Assembly (NCBI RefSeq): GCF_019429565.1
Contig: NZ_JAHXSA010000003.1
Span: 62,001 to 126,000, forward strand
Origin: Schaalia sp. ORNL0103
GTDB lineage: Bacteria > Actinomycetota > Actinomycetes > Actinomycetales > Actinomycetaceae
Length of the DNA: 64,000 nucleotides
Direction: 5' to 3'
In this document: positions 51,688 to 61,589 of the stretch, piece after piece
Numbering within the stretch: the stretch's first letter is position 1
Layout: the number at the start of each line of letters is the position of its first letter
The notes under the pieces: generated by a model
Told to the model about the DNA's origin: nothing
The model's database searches: none
The model's input: only the letters and a program-made list of their open reading frames with translations
Position numbers and translations under genes: made by a program

Positions 51688-52421
51688 GCGACCTTTCCAT
51701 CCCCGAGGACAACGCGTCCGCCGAGGTCGCCCAGGCCTCGTCGCAGCGCGGTTTCGCCCTCCCCGAACCCATCGCCCACCGCGAGGGCCTCTTCGGCGCG
51801 GGCACCGACTCCTCCACCTCCGGCTTCTCCGGCCTGGTCTCCGACTCCTTCCTGCCCGGCGAGGCCTCCCGCCCCTACGGCGGCTGGTTCGACCATGTCG
51901 TTGACGTCCTCGAAGAGCTCATCGCCGCCGATGGCCTGAAGGTCGCCGACGTCATCGAAAAGGTGACCGTCGACCGCGGACAGCTCGGCATCTTCATCGC
52001 CCGCGAGCACATCGCGCGCGTCGCCAAGTACCTGCGTGACGACGCGGACCTGCGCTTCGAAATGTGCCTGGGGACCAACGGCGCGCACTACCCCCTCGAC
52101 AAGGGGCGCGAGCTCCACGCCATCTACCCCCTGTACTCGATCACGCACAACCGCATGATCCGCCTCGAGGTCACGTGCCCCGACGAGGACCCCCGCATCC
52201 CCTCCATCGTCTCCGTCTACCCCGGAAACGACTGGCAGGAGCGCGAGACCTGGGACCTCATCGGCATCGTCTTCACCGGGCACCCCTCGCTCACGCGCAC
52301 CGCGATGCCCGACGACTGGGTCGGACACCCCCAGCGCAAGGACTACCCGCTGGGCGGCATCCCCGTCGAATTCAAGGGAGCCGTCACTGCCTCCGCCGAC
52401 GTTCGTAGGAGTGTGAACTGA
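51684..52421 (+). CDS. nuoC: NADH-quinone oxidoreductase subunit C
   Basis: The 245-residue hydrophilic subunit has the 30-kDa-subunit signature [20 protein letters not shown] and DYPLGG near the C-terminus. The first 60 residues are a variable extension common in actinobacteria. ATG 51684 overlaps the nuoB stop, and its own stop overlaps the nuoD start by one base. It is a separate gene, not a NuoCD fusion. Confidence 0.96.
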   Translation: MSDLSIPEDNASAEVAQASSQRGFALPEPIAHREGLFGAGTDSSTSGFSGLVSDSFLPGEASRPYGGWFDHVVDVLEELIAADGLKVADVIEKVTVDRGQLGIFIAREHIARVAKYLRDDADLRFEMCLGTNGAHYPLDKGRELHAIYPLYSITHNRMIRLEVTCPDEDPRIPSIVSVYPGNDWQERETWDLIGIVFTGHPSLTRTAMPDDWVGHPQRKDYPLGGIPVEFKGAVTASADVRRSVN

Positions 52422-53767
52422 TGACCACCGCCTTCCACGCGCCCGCCGGCGCGACCGACCTGCCCATCGAGGACATCCCCGAGGTCCTCACCCAGGGCGG
52501 CGACTGGGACGACGTCCTGCACGAGATCGAGGCCATCACCTCCGAGCGCATCGTCGTCAACCTGGGTCCCGTCCACCCCGCGACCCACGGCGTTCTGCGT
52601 CTGATCCTCGAGCTCGACGGCGAAAAGGTCCGCGAGACCCGCGTCGACACCGGCTACCTGCACACCGGCATCGAGAAGAACATGGAGTACCGCACGTGGG
52701 CCCAGGGCGTCGCATACTGCACGCGCATGGACTACGTCGCTCCCTTCTTCCAGGAGGCCGCGTACTGCCTCGGCGTCGAGAAGCTCCTCGGCATCGAAGA
52801 GGACATCCCCGAGCGCGCCTCCCTCATCCGCATCCTCATGATGGAGCTGTGCCGCATCGCCTCGCACCTGGTCGCCATCGGCTCGACCGGTAACGAGATG
52901 GGCGCCACCACGATCATGACGATCGGCTTCCGTGCCCGCGAGGAAATCCTGCGCATCTTCGAGCGCATCACCGGCCTGCGCATGAACCACGAGTACATCC
53001 GCCCCGGCGGCGTCGTGCAGGACATAGGCGAGGGCACCACGGACTACATCCGTGACCGCCTGCGCCGCGCCCGTAAGGACATCGGCGAGCTCCAGGACAT
53101 CCTCGTGGAGAACCCGATCTTCAAGAAGCGCCTGTGCGACGTGGCCGTCATGCCGCTGAGCGGCCTCATGGCCCTCGGCACCACCGGCCCCGGCGTTCGC
53201 GCCGCCGGCCTGCCCCTGGACCTGCGCAAGAGCCAGCCCTACTGCGGCTACGAGAACTTCGAGTTCGACGTTCCCACCCGCGACAAGTCGGACGTCTACA
53301 ACCGTACGATGGTCCGATTCGACGAGTGCTACGAGTCGATGCGCATCATCTGGCAGGTCCTCGCCAAGCTGGACCAGTGTGAGGGCGCGCCCACCATGGT
53401 CGACGACCCCGAAATCGCCTGGCCCGCGCGCCTGGCGGTCGGCACCGACGGCCAGGGCAACTCGGCCGAGCACGTCCGCGAAATCATGGGGGAGTCCATG
53501 GAGTCCCTCATCCACCACTTCAAGCTCGTCACGGAGGGCTTCCACGTGCCCGCCGGCCAGGTCTACCAGACCGTCGAGCACGCGAAGGGCATCCTGGGCG
53601 TTCACCTCGTCTCCGACGGTGGCACGCGCCCGTTCCGCGCGCACTTCCGCGACCCCTCCTACGCCAACCTGCAAGCGCTGGCCATGATGACCGAAGGCGG
53701 CCAGCTGGCCGACGTGGTCGTCGCCCTGGCCGCTATCGACCCCGTTCTCGGAGGCGTTGACCGATGA
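52421..53767 (+). CDS. nuoD: NADH-quinone oxidoreductase subunit D
   Basis: The 448-residue subunit forms the quinone pocket with NuoB. The 49-kDa signature [15 protein letters not shown] contains the quinone-binding histidine, and [26 protein letters not shown] is the following conserved block. The C-terminus ends [14 protein letters not shown]. It starts on the last base of the nuoC stop (TGATG) and overlaps nuoE by four bases. Confidence 0.97.
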   Translation: MTTAFHAPAGATDLPIEDIPEVLTQGGDWDDVLHEIEAITSERIVVNLGPVHPATHGVLRLILELDGEKVRETRVDTGYLHTGIEKNMEYRTWAQGVAYCTRMDYVAPFFQEAAYCLGVEKLLGIEEDIPERASLIRILMMELCRIASHLVAIGSTGNEMGATTIMTIGFRAREEILRIFERITGLRMNHEYIRPGGVVQDIGEGTTDYIRDRLRRARKDIGELQDILVENPIFKKRLCDVAVMPLSGLMALGTTGPGVRAAGLPLDLRKSQPYCGYENFEFDVPTRDKSDVYNRTMVRFDECYESMRIIWQVLAKLDQCEGAPTMVDDPEIAWPARLAVGTDGQGNSAEHVREIMGESMESLIHHFKLVTEGFHVPAGQVYQTVEHAKGILGVHLVSDGGTRPFRAHFRDPSYANLQALAMMTEGGQLADVVVALAAIDPVLGGVDR

Positions 53768-54474
53768 GCTACACACCCGACACCCTGGCACGCCTGCAGG
53801 CGGACGCCGAGCAGATCATCGCCCGCTACCCGGACGGTCACTCGCGCTCCGCGCTGCTGCCGATGCTGCACCTGATCCAGTCCGTCGACGGCTACGTCAG
53901 CCCGGACGGCATCGACTTCATCTCGGCCACGCTGGACCTGCCCCGCGCAGAGATCAGCGCTGTCGCGACCTTCTACACGCAGTACAAGCGTCACCCCACC
54001 GGCGAGTACCTGGTGGGCGTGTGCACGAACGCGCTGTGCGCCGTCATGGGCGGCGACGAGATCTGGGAAAAGGTCTCCAAGAAGGTTGGCGTCGGAAGCG
54101 ACGAGACCAGCGAAGACGGCAAGATCACGCTCGAGCGCATCGAGTGCAACGCGGCGTGCGACTACGCGCCCGTCGTCATGGTCAACTGGGAATTCTTCGA
54201 CAACCAGAGCCCCGAGTCGGCGCTGGCCATGATCGATGACATCCAGGCCGGCCGCGACATCCACCCGACGCGCGGCCCCATCGTGGCCCCCACGTTCAAG
54301 GAGAACGAGCGCGTCCTGGCCGGCTTCCTGGACGGCCATGAGAACGAAGGCCCGTCCGCGGGCCGCGCCACCCTGCTGGGCCGCGAGATCGCCGCAGCGA
54401 ACGGCTGGACTGAGCCGGTTGCCGTTGAGGTTGCCGACGAGGCCACTGACACGAAGGGAGAAGAGGCGAAGTGA
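53764..54474 (+). CDS. nuoE: NADH-quinone oxidoreductase subunit E
   Basis: The 236-residue thioredoxin-like subunit binds the N1a [2Fe-2S] cluster. Cysteines lie in VCTNALC and, after a spacer, in [33 protein letters not shown] is the conserved segment before them. The C-terminal 40 residues, rich in Glu and Ala, are an extension. It overlaps nuoD and nuoF by four bases each. Confidence 0.96.
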   Translation: MSYTPDTLARLQADAEQIIARYPDGHSRSALLPMLHLIQSVDGYVSPDGIDFISATLDLPRAEISAVATFYTQYKRHPTGEYLVGVCTNALCAVMGGDEIWEKVSKKVGVGSDETSEDGKITLERIECNAACDYAPVVMVNWEFFDNQSPESALAMIDDIQAGRDIHPTRGPIVAPTFKENERVLAGFLDGHENEGPSAGRATLLGREIAAANGWTEPVAVEVADEATDTKGEEAK

Positions 54475-55775
54475 GCACCGCATACGTTGCGCCTGGACCG
54501 CTGACCCCGATCCTCACCAACGGGTGGGGAGAGGAGCGTTCCTGGACGCTGGACTCCTACCGGAGCCGCGGAGGCTACCAGGGCCTCGAAAAGGCCCGCA
54601 CCATGGAGCCCGCCGACATCGTGCAGGCCGTCAAGGACTCCGGTCTGCGAGGCCGTGGTGGCGCAGGCTTCCCGTCCGGCCTCAAGTGGTCCTTCCTGCC
54701 CCCCGCCGACGGAGACCCCCGCTACCTCGTGGTGAACGCCGACGAGTCGGAGCCGGGTACCTGCAAGGACATCCCGCTCATCATGGGCAACCCGCACGTC
54801 CTCATTGAGGGCATCGCGATCACGTCGCGCGCCATCGGCTGCGACCACGCGTTCGTCTACCTGCGCGGCGAGGTCACCCACGTGTACCGCCGCCTTCTGG
54901 AGGCCGTGCGCGAGGCGACCGAGGCCGGCGTGCTCGGCGACCTGCGCATCACCGCTCACGCGGGCGCCGGCGCCTACATCTGCGGTGAGGAGACGGCTCT
55001 GCTGGACTCCCTCGAGGGACGCCGAGGCCACCCGCGCCTCAAGCCCCCGTTCCCCGCAGTTGCCGGTCTGTACGCCCGTCCCACGGTCGTCAACAACGTC
55101 GAGACCATCGCTCAGGTGGCGGGTATCTTCCGCAACTCGCCCGAGTGGTTCGCCTCGATGGGCACCGAAAAGTCCAAGGGCCACGGCATCTTCTCCGTGT
55201 CGGGTCACGTGAACAACCCCGGCCAGTTTGAGGCCCCCTTCGGCATCACGATGCGCGAGCTCATCGAGATGGCGGGCGGCATCCGCGACGGCCACAAGCT
55301 GAAGTTCTGGACCCCCGGTGGTTCCTCCACCCCGATCTTCACCGAAGACGAGCTGGACACGCCCCTCGACTACGAGTCCGTGGGTGCGGCCGGTTCGATG
55401 CTGGGTACGCGTGCCCTGCAGGTGTTCGACGAGACCGTCTCGGTGGTCCGCGTCATCACCCGCTGGTCCGAGTTCTACCAGCACGAGTCCTGCGGTAAGT
55501 GCACGCCCTGTCGCGAAGGCACCTACTGGATGAAGCAAATCATGCTGCGTCTCGAGCGAGGCGAGGGTCGCCCCGGCGACGTTGACCTGCTCGACGAGAT
55601 CGCACACAACATTGCGGGCCGTAGCTTCTGCCCGCTCGGCGACGCCGCAGCAACCCCGATCATGTCGGGCATCAAGCGCTTCCGCGACGAGTTCGAGGCC
55701 GGCCTCACCACGCCCGCCCGCAAGCTTTTCCCCTACGAGGCGTCCGCTAACTACGCGCGAGGAGGTGGCCGATGA
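54471..55775 (+). CDS. nuoF: NADH-quinone oxidoreductase subunit F
   Basis: The 434-residue subunit binds NADH, FMN and the N3 [4Fe-4S] cluster. The NADH site GLRGRGGAGFPSGLKWSF, the FMN site segment GAGAYICGEETALLDSLEG and the cluster motif ESCGKCTPCREG are all present, as is a downstream Cys (FCPLGDAA). It starts at GTG 54471, overlapping nuoE. It is the electron-entry subunit. Confidence 0.97.
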   Translation: MSTAYVAPGPLTPILTNGWGEERSWTLDSYRSRGGYQGLEKARTMEPADIVQAVKDSGLRGRGGAGFPSGLKWSFLPPADGDPRYLVVNADESEPGTCKDIPLIMGNPHVLIEGIAITSRAIGCDHAFVYLRGEVTHVYRRLLEAVREATEAGVLGDLRITAHAGAGAYICGEETALLDSLEGRRGHPRLKPPFPAVAGLYARPTVVNNVETIAQVAGIFRNSPEWFASMGTEKSKGHGIFSVSGHVNNPGQFEAPFGITMRELIEMAGGIRDGHKLKFWTPGGSSTPIFTEDELDTPLDYESVGAAGSMLGTRALQVFDETVSVVRVITRWSEFYQHESCGKCTPCREGTYWMKQIMLRLERGEGRPGDVDLLDEIAHNIAGRSFCPLGDAAATPIMSGIKRFRDEFEAGLTTPARKLFPYEASANYARGGGR

Positions 55776-58333
55776 GCGACGCACCCAACATGATCGACGT
55801 CACCATCGACGACGTTCAGGTTTCTGTCCCCCAGGGGACGCTCGTGATCCGCGCGGCCGAGCAGGCCGGCATCCGGATCCCGCGTTTCTGTGACCACCCG
55901 CTGCTGGCCCCGGTGGCCGCATGCCGTCAGTGCCTCGTGGAGGTCGGCATGCCCGACCGCAACACGGGCGAGCTGCGCTTCATGCCCAAGCCCCAGCCCT
56001 CGTGTGCGCAGACCGTCACCCCGGGTATGGTCGTCAAGACCCAGCACACCTCCGAGGTTGTCGACCGCGCCCAGCGCGGCGTCATGGAGTTCCTGCTCAT
56101 CAACCACCCGCTCGACTGCCCGGTCTGCGACAAGGGCGGCGAGTGCCCCCTGCAGAACCAGGCGCTGACGGAGGGGCGCGGCAAGTCCCGCTTCACCGAC
56201 GCCAAGCGTACGTTCAAGAAGCCGCTGCGCCTGACCTCCCAGATCCTGCTGGATCGCGAGCGCTGCATCCTGTGCCAGCGCTGCGTGCGCTTCGGCAAGG
56301 AGATCTCGGGCGACGTGTTCATGGACCTGCAGGGTCGTGGCGGCGGCACCGCCCCCACGGAGCATCACTACTTCATGGGCGAGCAGGTCGGCGGCTTCGA
56401 CTCGACCACGCTCGACTTCTTCGATCCGAAGGCCAAGGAGGCCTCGACCTCGTCCCTGTCGTCCCCGTACGGCACGGACGCGATCGTCGGCTCGATCAAC
56501 GAGGGTGAGCTTTCCGTCGCCGAGCGCGACGTGTCGGGCCGAGCCTTCGCGTCCTACTTCTCGGGCAACATCATCCAGATCTGCCCGGTCGGCGCCCTGA
56601 CGGCCGCGTCCTACCGCTTCCGCGCGCGTCCCTTCGACCTCGTGTCGACGGCGTCCGTGACCGAGCACGACGCGTCGGGCTCCGCGATCCGCCAGGACGT
56701 GCGCCGCGGCGAGGTCGTGCGTCGCATGAGCGGCAACGACCCCGAGGTCAACGAAGAGTGGATCACCGACAAGGACCGCTTCGCCTTCGAATGGGACAAG
56801 ATCGATCGCCTGACCACCCCGCTCGTTCGCGAGGACGGCGAGCTGGTTCCCACCTCGTGGTCCGACGCGCTCGACCGCGTCCGCGAGGGCCTCGAGCAGG
56901 CGGGTTCGTCCGTGGGCTTCCTGCCCGGCGGCCACCTCACCTTCGAGGACGCCTGGGCATGGTCGAAGTTCGCGCGCACCGTCGTCGGCTCCGACTCGAT
57001 CGACTTCCGTGCGCGTCGCTCGAGCGAGGAAGAGCGTTCGTTCCTGGCCTCCTACGTGGCGGGCTCCGGCCTCGAGACCACGTACGCGGACCTGGAGAGC
57101 GCCGGCCAGGTGCTGCTGGTCGCCCTCGAGCCCGAGGACGAGTGCGGCGCCATGTTCCTGCGCCTGCGTAAGGCCACCCGTAAGTCGGGCCTGAAGGTCG
57201 CCACCGTCGCGCCCTTCACCTCCGCGGGCTCGCGCAAGATGAAGGCTCGCCTCCTGCACGCTGCCCCCGGCTCCGAGCCGGGTGTCGTGGACGCGATCGC
57301 GGCAGGCGGCGCCTACGCCGACGTGGCCGAGGCGCTGTCCGGCGGCATCATCCTTGTGGGTGAGCGCGCCGCGCAGACCCCCGGCCTGCTCTCCGCCGTC
57401 GTCGCTCTGGCCGAGCGCACGGGCGCCCGCCTCACGTGGGTCCCGCGCCGCGCCGGTGACCGCGCCGCCATCGAGGCCGGCCTCCTCCCGGGCCTGCTTC
57501 CCTTCGGTCGCGGTCTCGACGAGGCCGGTGCGCAGTCCCTGGGTTGGGGCGAGCTTCCCGCCCGTGGCCTCGACGCCGAGCAGATGATCGAGGCTGCTGC
57601 TTCCGGTGAGCTTGCGGCTCTCGTCGTCGGCGGCGTTGACGTCCGCGACTTCGACGAGCCCGCCGCCGTGCGCGAAGCCCTCGAAAAGGTTCCCTTCCTC
57701 GTGTCCCTCGAGGTTCGAGCCTCGGAGATCACCGATCGCGCGGATGTCGTCCTGCCGGTCGCTCCCGCAGTCGAGAAGAACGGCACCTACATCAACTGGG
57801 AAGGCCGCCTGCGCCCCTTCGGCCAGGCCCGCTCGGCGACGTCCCTCACGGACCGCGACGTGCTCGTGCGCCTCACCGAGGAGTTCGACCTCGACCTGGG
57901 CATCACCGCCCTGGCCGACCTCTACGAGGAAGTCAACCCCCTCATGGAGTGGGACGGCGCCCCGCAGGAGTTCGCCCCGGTGCCCGCGCAGGCTCCCGCC
58001 TCTGCCGGCAAGGGCGAGGTCGTTGTGGCCTCCCATAAGCCGATGATCGACGCCGGTCGTCTCCAGGATGGCGCCCCGTGGCTGGCCGGTTCGGCCCGTC
58101 GCCCCGTCCTTCTGGCCTCGGCCGCGACGCTGACTGCCGCGGGTATTGCCCCCGGAGCGGACGCGACGCTCGAAACCGAGCGTGGCACGATCACCCTCCC
58201 GGCCGCCATCGCGGACCTGCCCGACTCCGTCGCGTGGGTGCCCGAGTGCTCGACCGGCTCCGTTATTCACGAAAACCTCGGCGGTGCCGGCACCGTCGCG
58301 ACCCTGCGCGCCACGCAGGAGGTGGCACGATGA
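55772..58333 (+). CDS. nuoG: NADH-quinone oxidoreductase subunit G
   Basis: The 853-residue subunit has an N-terminal [2Fe-2S] ferredoxin domain (CDHPLLAPVAACRQC, then PSCAQTVTPGM). [4Fe-4S] sites follow (HPLDCPVCDKGGECPLQ and CILCQRCVRF), and then a molybdopterin-oxidoreductase-like body without cofactor chemistry. VLPVAPAVEKNGTYINWEGRLRPF near 665 is typical of the late NuoG region. It overlaps nuoF and nuoH by four bases. It carries electrons between NuoF and the NuoB/I cluster chain. Confidence 0.95.
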   Translation: MSDAPNMIDVTIDDVQVSVPQGTLVIRAAEQAGIRIPRFCDHPLLAPVAACRQCLVEVGMPDRNTGELRFMPKPQPSCAQTVTPGMVVKTQHTSEVVDRAQRGVMEFLLINHPLDCPVCDKGGECPLQNQALTEGRGKSRFTDAKRTFKKPLRLTSQILLDRERCILCQRCVRFGKEISGDVFMDLQGRGGGTAPTEHHYFMGEQVGGFDSTTLDFFDPKAKEASTSSLSSPYGTDAIVGSINEGELSVAERDVSGRAFASYFSGNIIQICPVGALTAASYRFRARPFDLVSTASVTEHDASGSAIRQDVRRGEVVRRMSGNDPEVNEEWITDKDRFAFEWDKIDRLTTPLVREDGELVPTSWSDALDRVREGLEQAGSSVGFLPGGHLTFEDAWAWSKFARTVVGSDSIDFRARRSSEEERSFLASYVAGSGLETTYADLESAGQVLLVALEPEDECGAMFLRLRKATRKSGLKVATVAPFTSAGSRKMKARLLHAAPGSEPGVVDAIAAGGAYADVAEALSGGIILVGERAAQTPGLLSAVVALAERTGARLTWVPRRAGDRAAIEAGLLPGLLPFGRGLDEAGAQSLGWGELPARGLDAEQMIEAAASGELAALVVGGVDVRDFDEPAAVREALEKVPFLVSLEVRASEITDRADVVLPVAPAVEKNGTYINWEGRLRPFGQARSATSLTDRDVLVRLTEEFDLDLGITALADLYEEVNPLMEWDGAPQEFAPVPAQAPASAGKGEVVVASHKPMIDAGRLQDGAPWLAGSARRPVLLASAATLTAAGIAPGADATLETERGTITLPAAIADLPDSVAWVPECSTGSVIHENLGGAGTVATLRATQEVAR

Positions 58334-59658
58334 CACTCGCTCCCTTCGCAGTCCCGGAGTACACCGCCGCGGACTTCAGCCAGGAAACCTGGTGGCTCAG
58401 CCTCATCAAGGCCGTGTTCATCATCGTGTTCCTGATCGCCAACGTGCTCCTCGCCCTGTGGGTCGAGCGCCGAGGCCTGGGCCGCATGCAGACGCGTCCC
58501 GGCCCGAACGTCGCGGGCCCCCTCGGTCTGTTCCAGGCGTTCGCGGACGCCGGCAAGCTCCTCTTCAAGGAGGACATGTGGACCCGCCGGGCCGAGAGGT
58601 TCCTGTACTTCCTGGCCCCCGCGATCGCCGCGTTCGCAGCGTTCAGCGTCTACGCGGTTATCCCGATGGGCCCGAACGTGAAGATCGGTGACATCTCGAC
58701 GCCGCTGCAGCTGGCTGACATGCCCGTCGCCTCCCTGTACATCCTGGCGATCGCCTCGCTGGGTCTGTACGGCATCGTCCTGGGTGGCTGGTCGACTCGC
58801 TCGACCCTGCCGCTGTACGGCGCCGTGCGTTCCTCCGCGCAGGTCATCTCCTACGAACTGGCCATGGGCCTGTCCCTCGTGAGCGTGTTCCTCATGTCGG
58901 GCTCCATGTCCACCTCGCAGATCGTCGCAGCCCAGGGACAGTTCTGGTGGGCATTCACCCTGTTCCCGGCATTCGTCATCTACTGCATCAGCGCCGTCGG
59001 TGAAGTCAACCGTCTTCCCTTCGACCTCCCCGAGGCCGAAGGCGAGATCGTCGCCGGTCACATGACCGAGTACTCGTCGATGAAGTTCGGCTGGTACTAC
59101 CTGTCCGAGTACGTCAACATGCTCAACGTCTCGGCCGTCGCCACCACGATGTTCGCCGGCGGATGGCACGCCCCCTGGCCGCTGTCCCACGTCGAGTTCC
59201 TCAACTCCGGCTGGTGGGGCCTGCTGTGGTTCTTCCTGAAGATCTGGTTCTTCATGTTCCTGATGATCTGGACGCGCGCCACGCTGCTGCGCTTCCGCTA
59301 CGACCAGTTCATGAACCTCGGCTGGAAGCGCCTCATGCCCATCGCCCTGGGCTGGCTCGTGCTCGTCGCCCTGGTGCGCGGCATCACCCAGTTCGTGCAG
59401 CTGCCCAACCACGTCCTCTTCGGTGGTGTCGGCGTCCTCTTCCTGATCGCCCTGGCGATCATCTGGCTCACCGACAAGTCCGAGCCCGAGGAAATCCCTG
59501 CTGCCGAGCGCGAATACACCGGCTTCGAGGACGGCTTCCCCGTTCCGCCGCTGCCCGGACAGACCCCCGTTGCCTCGCCGCGCGGCCTCGCCACCATTGA
59601 GGGCGAACTGGCCCCGGCCGCGGCAATCGACAGCCCGAAGGAGTCCACCGATGAGTGA
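58330..59658 (+). CDS. nuoH: NADH-quinone oxidoreductase subunit H
   Basis: The 442-residue membrane subunit contributes to the quinone channel. [19 protein letters not shown] at about residue 46 and [19 protein letters not shown] near 225 are its signatures, with about eight membrane segments. The last 60 residues (from [13 protein letters not shown]) form a charged, Pro-rich cytoplasmic extension not found in E. coli NuoH. ATG 58330 overlaps the nuoG stop and the end overlaps the nuoI start by eight bases. Confidence 0.96.
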   Translation: MTLAPFAVPEYTAADFSQETWWLSLIKAVFIIVFLIANVLLALWVERRGLGRMQTRPGPNVAGPLGLFQAFADAGKLLFKEDMWTRRAERFLYFLAPAIAAFAAFSVYAVIPMGPNVKIGDISTPLQLADMPVASLYILAIASLGLYGIVLGGWSTRSTLPLYGAVRSSAQVISYELAMGLSLVSVFLMSGSMSTSQIVAAQGQFWWAFTLFPAFVIYCISAVGEVNRLPFDLPEAEGEIVAGHMTEYSSMKFGWYYLSEYVNMLNVSAVATTMFAGGWHAPWPLSHVEFLNSGWWGLLWFFLKIWFFMFLMIWTRATLLRFRYDQFMNLGWKRLMPIALGWLVLVALVRGITQFVQLPNHVLFGGVGVLFLIALAIIWLTDKSEPEEIPAAEREYTGFEDGFPVPPLPGQTPVASPRGLATIEGELAPAAAIDSPKESTDE

Positions 59659-60301
59659 GAAGACCACCGACGAGGAAATGCTCTTCGAGCATGACCCCAA
59701 GGGTGCGTTCGCCCAGTTCGTCGCGCCCATGGCCGGCTACGGAGTCACCATGGCTTCCTTCTTCCGGCCCACCGTCACTGAGCAGTACCCGCGCGAACCC
59801 GCGCGCGTCATGCCCCGCTTCCACGGTCGTCACCAGCTCAACCGCTACGACGACGGCCTGGAAAAGTGCGTCGGCTGCGAGCTGTGCGCCTGGGCGTGCC
59901 CCGCTGACGCGATCTTCGTCGAGGCCGCCTCGAACACGCCCGAGGAGCAGTACTCTGCGGGTGAGCGTTACGGTCGCGTCTACCAGATCAACTACCTGCG
60001 CTGCATCTTCTGCGGTATGTGCATCGAGGCGTGCCCCACGCGCGCCCTGACGATGACGAACGACTTCGAAATCGCCAAGTACACCCGCGAGGACGACATC
60101 TACGAGAAGGAAGACCTCCTGGTCCCGCTCTCCGATGGCATGCTCGCAGCGCCCCACCCCATGGTCGAGGGTAAGAACGACATCGACTACTACCGCGGGG
60201 AAGTCACCGGCCCCACCGCCGCCCAGGTTGACTGGGTGGCGAGCCGCCGCCCCGACGACCCCTCCCTCATGACGGTACGAGTCGCCGAGGAGGCACACTG
60301 A
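59651..60301 (+). CDS. nuoI: NADH-quinone oxidoreductase subunit I
   Basis: The 216-residue ferredoxin-like subunit holds clusters N6a and N6b in two CxxCxxCxxxCP motifs: [12 protein letters not shown] and [12 protein letters not shown]. The start ATG 59651 overlaps the last eight bases of nuoH, and its stop overlaps the nuoJ start by one base. The tail of about 45 residues (from [13 protein letters not shown]) is longer than in short NuoI proteins. Confidence 0.97.
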   Translation: MSEKTTDEEMLFEHDPKGAFAQFVAPMAGYGVTMASFFRPTVTEQYPREPARVMPRFHGRHQLNRYDDGLEKCVGCELCAWACPADAIFVEAASNTPEEQYSAGERYGRVYQINYLRCIFCGMCIEACPTRALTMTNDFEIAKYTREDDIYEKEDLLVPLSDGMLAAPHPMVEGKNDIDYYRGEVTGPTAAQVDWVASRRPDDPSLMTVRVAEEAH

Positions 60302-61278
60302 TGAACCTGTCCAACGGTTGGCCCATGATGGGGTCAACGGGGGAGATCATCCTCTTCGCATGCACGGCCATTGTCATGGTCGCCTGCGCTCTGGGTGTCC
60401 TCTTCTTCAAGAAGGCCGCGCACTCGGTCATCTGCATGGTCGGTGTCATGCTCGGCCTGGCAGTCCTGTACATCGCGAACAGCGCCCCCTTCCTGGGTGT
60501 CGCGCAGATCGTCGTGTACACCGGCGCGATCATGATGCTGTTCCTCTTCGTCATCATGCTGATCGGCATCGGCACCTCCGACGACTACGCCCGCCAGAGC
60601 CGCGGCGCGATCGTCGCGGCGGTGCTCGGTGGCCTCGGCCTGATCGTCATCATTACGACGGCGATCCTCAAGGCCGTGCCCGCCGCGCACAAGCCCGTTG
60701 AGGTTGACCCCTACTCCAACCAGCCGATCACCGACTTGGCGATCACGCTGTTCCAGGAGCACTGGCTGAGCATGGAGCTCGCCGGCGGCCTGCTAATCAC
60801 GGCCGCTGTCGGTGCGATGCTGCTGACCCACTCTGATCGCCTCACCCCGAAGGCCGACCAGTTTGAGACGGCCCGCAACAAGATGCGCGCGTTCGCCGAG
60901 AAGGGCGCTCGTATCGGCCAGCTGCCCGCCCCCGGTGTCTACGCCCAGTCGAACGCGGCCGACGTGCCCGCCGTCTCCGGCGAGACCCTCGGCCCGGTCG
61001 AGGAGTCGGTGCCCCGAGTCCTGCGCGTGCGTGGCCTCGCCCGCACGATTGGCGAGGTCACCCCCGAGGTTTCCGAGCAGCTCGCCCTCGCGCGCACCGA
61101 GACTGTGGCGACCGACGCGATCGACGAGTCGCCCTACACCATCGGGCGCACGCCCGACGTCCCCCGCTCCGGCGCCTTCGGCATGCCCGGTGCGGACGCG
61201 CCCACCGGTCTGGCCCAGCCCCGGGCCCGCAAGGCGCGCACCACCACCCCCATTGAGAAGAAGGAGGAGAGCAAGTGA
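60301..61278 (+). CDS. nuoJ: NADH-quinone oxidoreductase subunit J
   Basis: The 325-residue protein has five membrane segments in residues 1-180. The conserved [19 protein letters not shown] segment (about 69-87) forms the pi-bulge helix of NuoJ. From about residue 185 to the end is a 140-residue hydrophilic, Arg/Pro/Ala-rich extension, so it is much longer than the 184-residue E. coli subunit. It overlaps nuoK by four bases (GTGA). Confidence 0.95.
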   Translation: MNLSNGWPMMGSTGEIILFACTAIVMVACALGVLFFKKAAHSVICMVGVMLGLAVLYIANSAPFLGVAQIVVYTGAIMMLFLFVIMLIGIGTSDDYARQSRGAIVAAVLGGLGLIVIITTAILKAVPAAHKPVEVDPYSNQPITDLAITLFQEHWLSMELAGGLLITAAVGAMLLTHSDRLTPKADQFETARNKMRAFAEKGARIGQLPAPGVYAQSNAADVPAVSGETLGPVEESVPRVLRVRGLARTIGEVTPEVSEQLALARTETVATDAIDESPYTIGRTPDVPRSGAFGMPGADAPTGLAQPRARKARTTTPIEKKEESK

Positions 61279-61574
61279 GCCTCGCCTGGTACCTCATCCT
61301 TGCGGGTGTGCTGTTCGCCATCGGTGCGACCACGGTCCTCGTGCGCCGCAGCGCGGTCATCGCGCTCATGGGCGTCGAAATGATGCTCAACGCCGCGAAC
61401 CTCGTCCTCGTGACGTTTGCGCGCATTAACTCCAACGTTGACGGCGAGATCATGGCGTTCTTCGTCATGGTCGTCGCGGCCGCCGAAGTTGTCGTCGGCC
61501 TGTCGATCATCGTGTCCATCTATCGTTCGCGCTCGACCACGAGCATGGACGATCTGAACCTGCTGAAGAACTGA
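61275..61574 (+). CDS. nuoK: NADH-quinone oxidoreductase subunit K
   Basis: The 99-residue membrane subunit with three helices has the conserved glutamates in [15 protein letters not shown] and in [14 protein letters not shown], which form part of the proton path. It starts at GTG 61275. nuoL begins 15 bases after the stop. Confidence 0.97.
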   Translation: MSLAWYLILAGVLFAIGATTVLVRRSAVIALMGVEMMLNAANLVLVTFARINSNVDGEIMAFFVMVVAAAEVVVGLSIIVSIYRSRSTTSMDDLNLLKN

Positions 61575-61589
61575 GGGAGGACGTAACTC

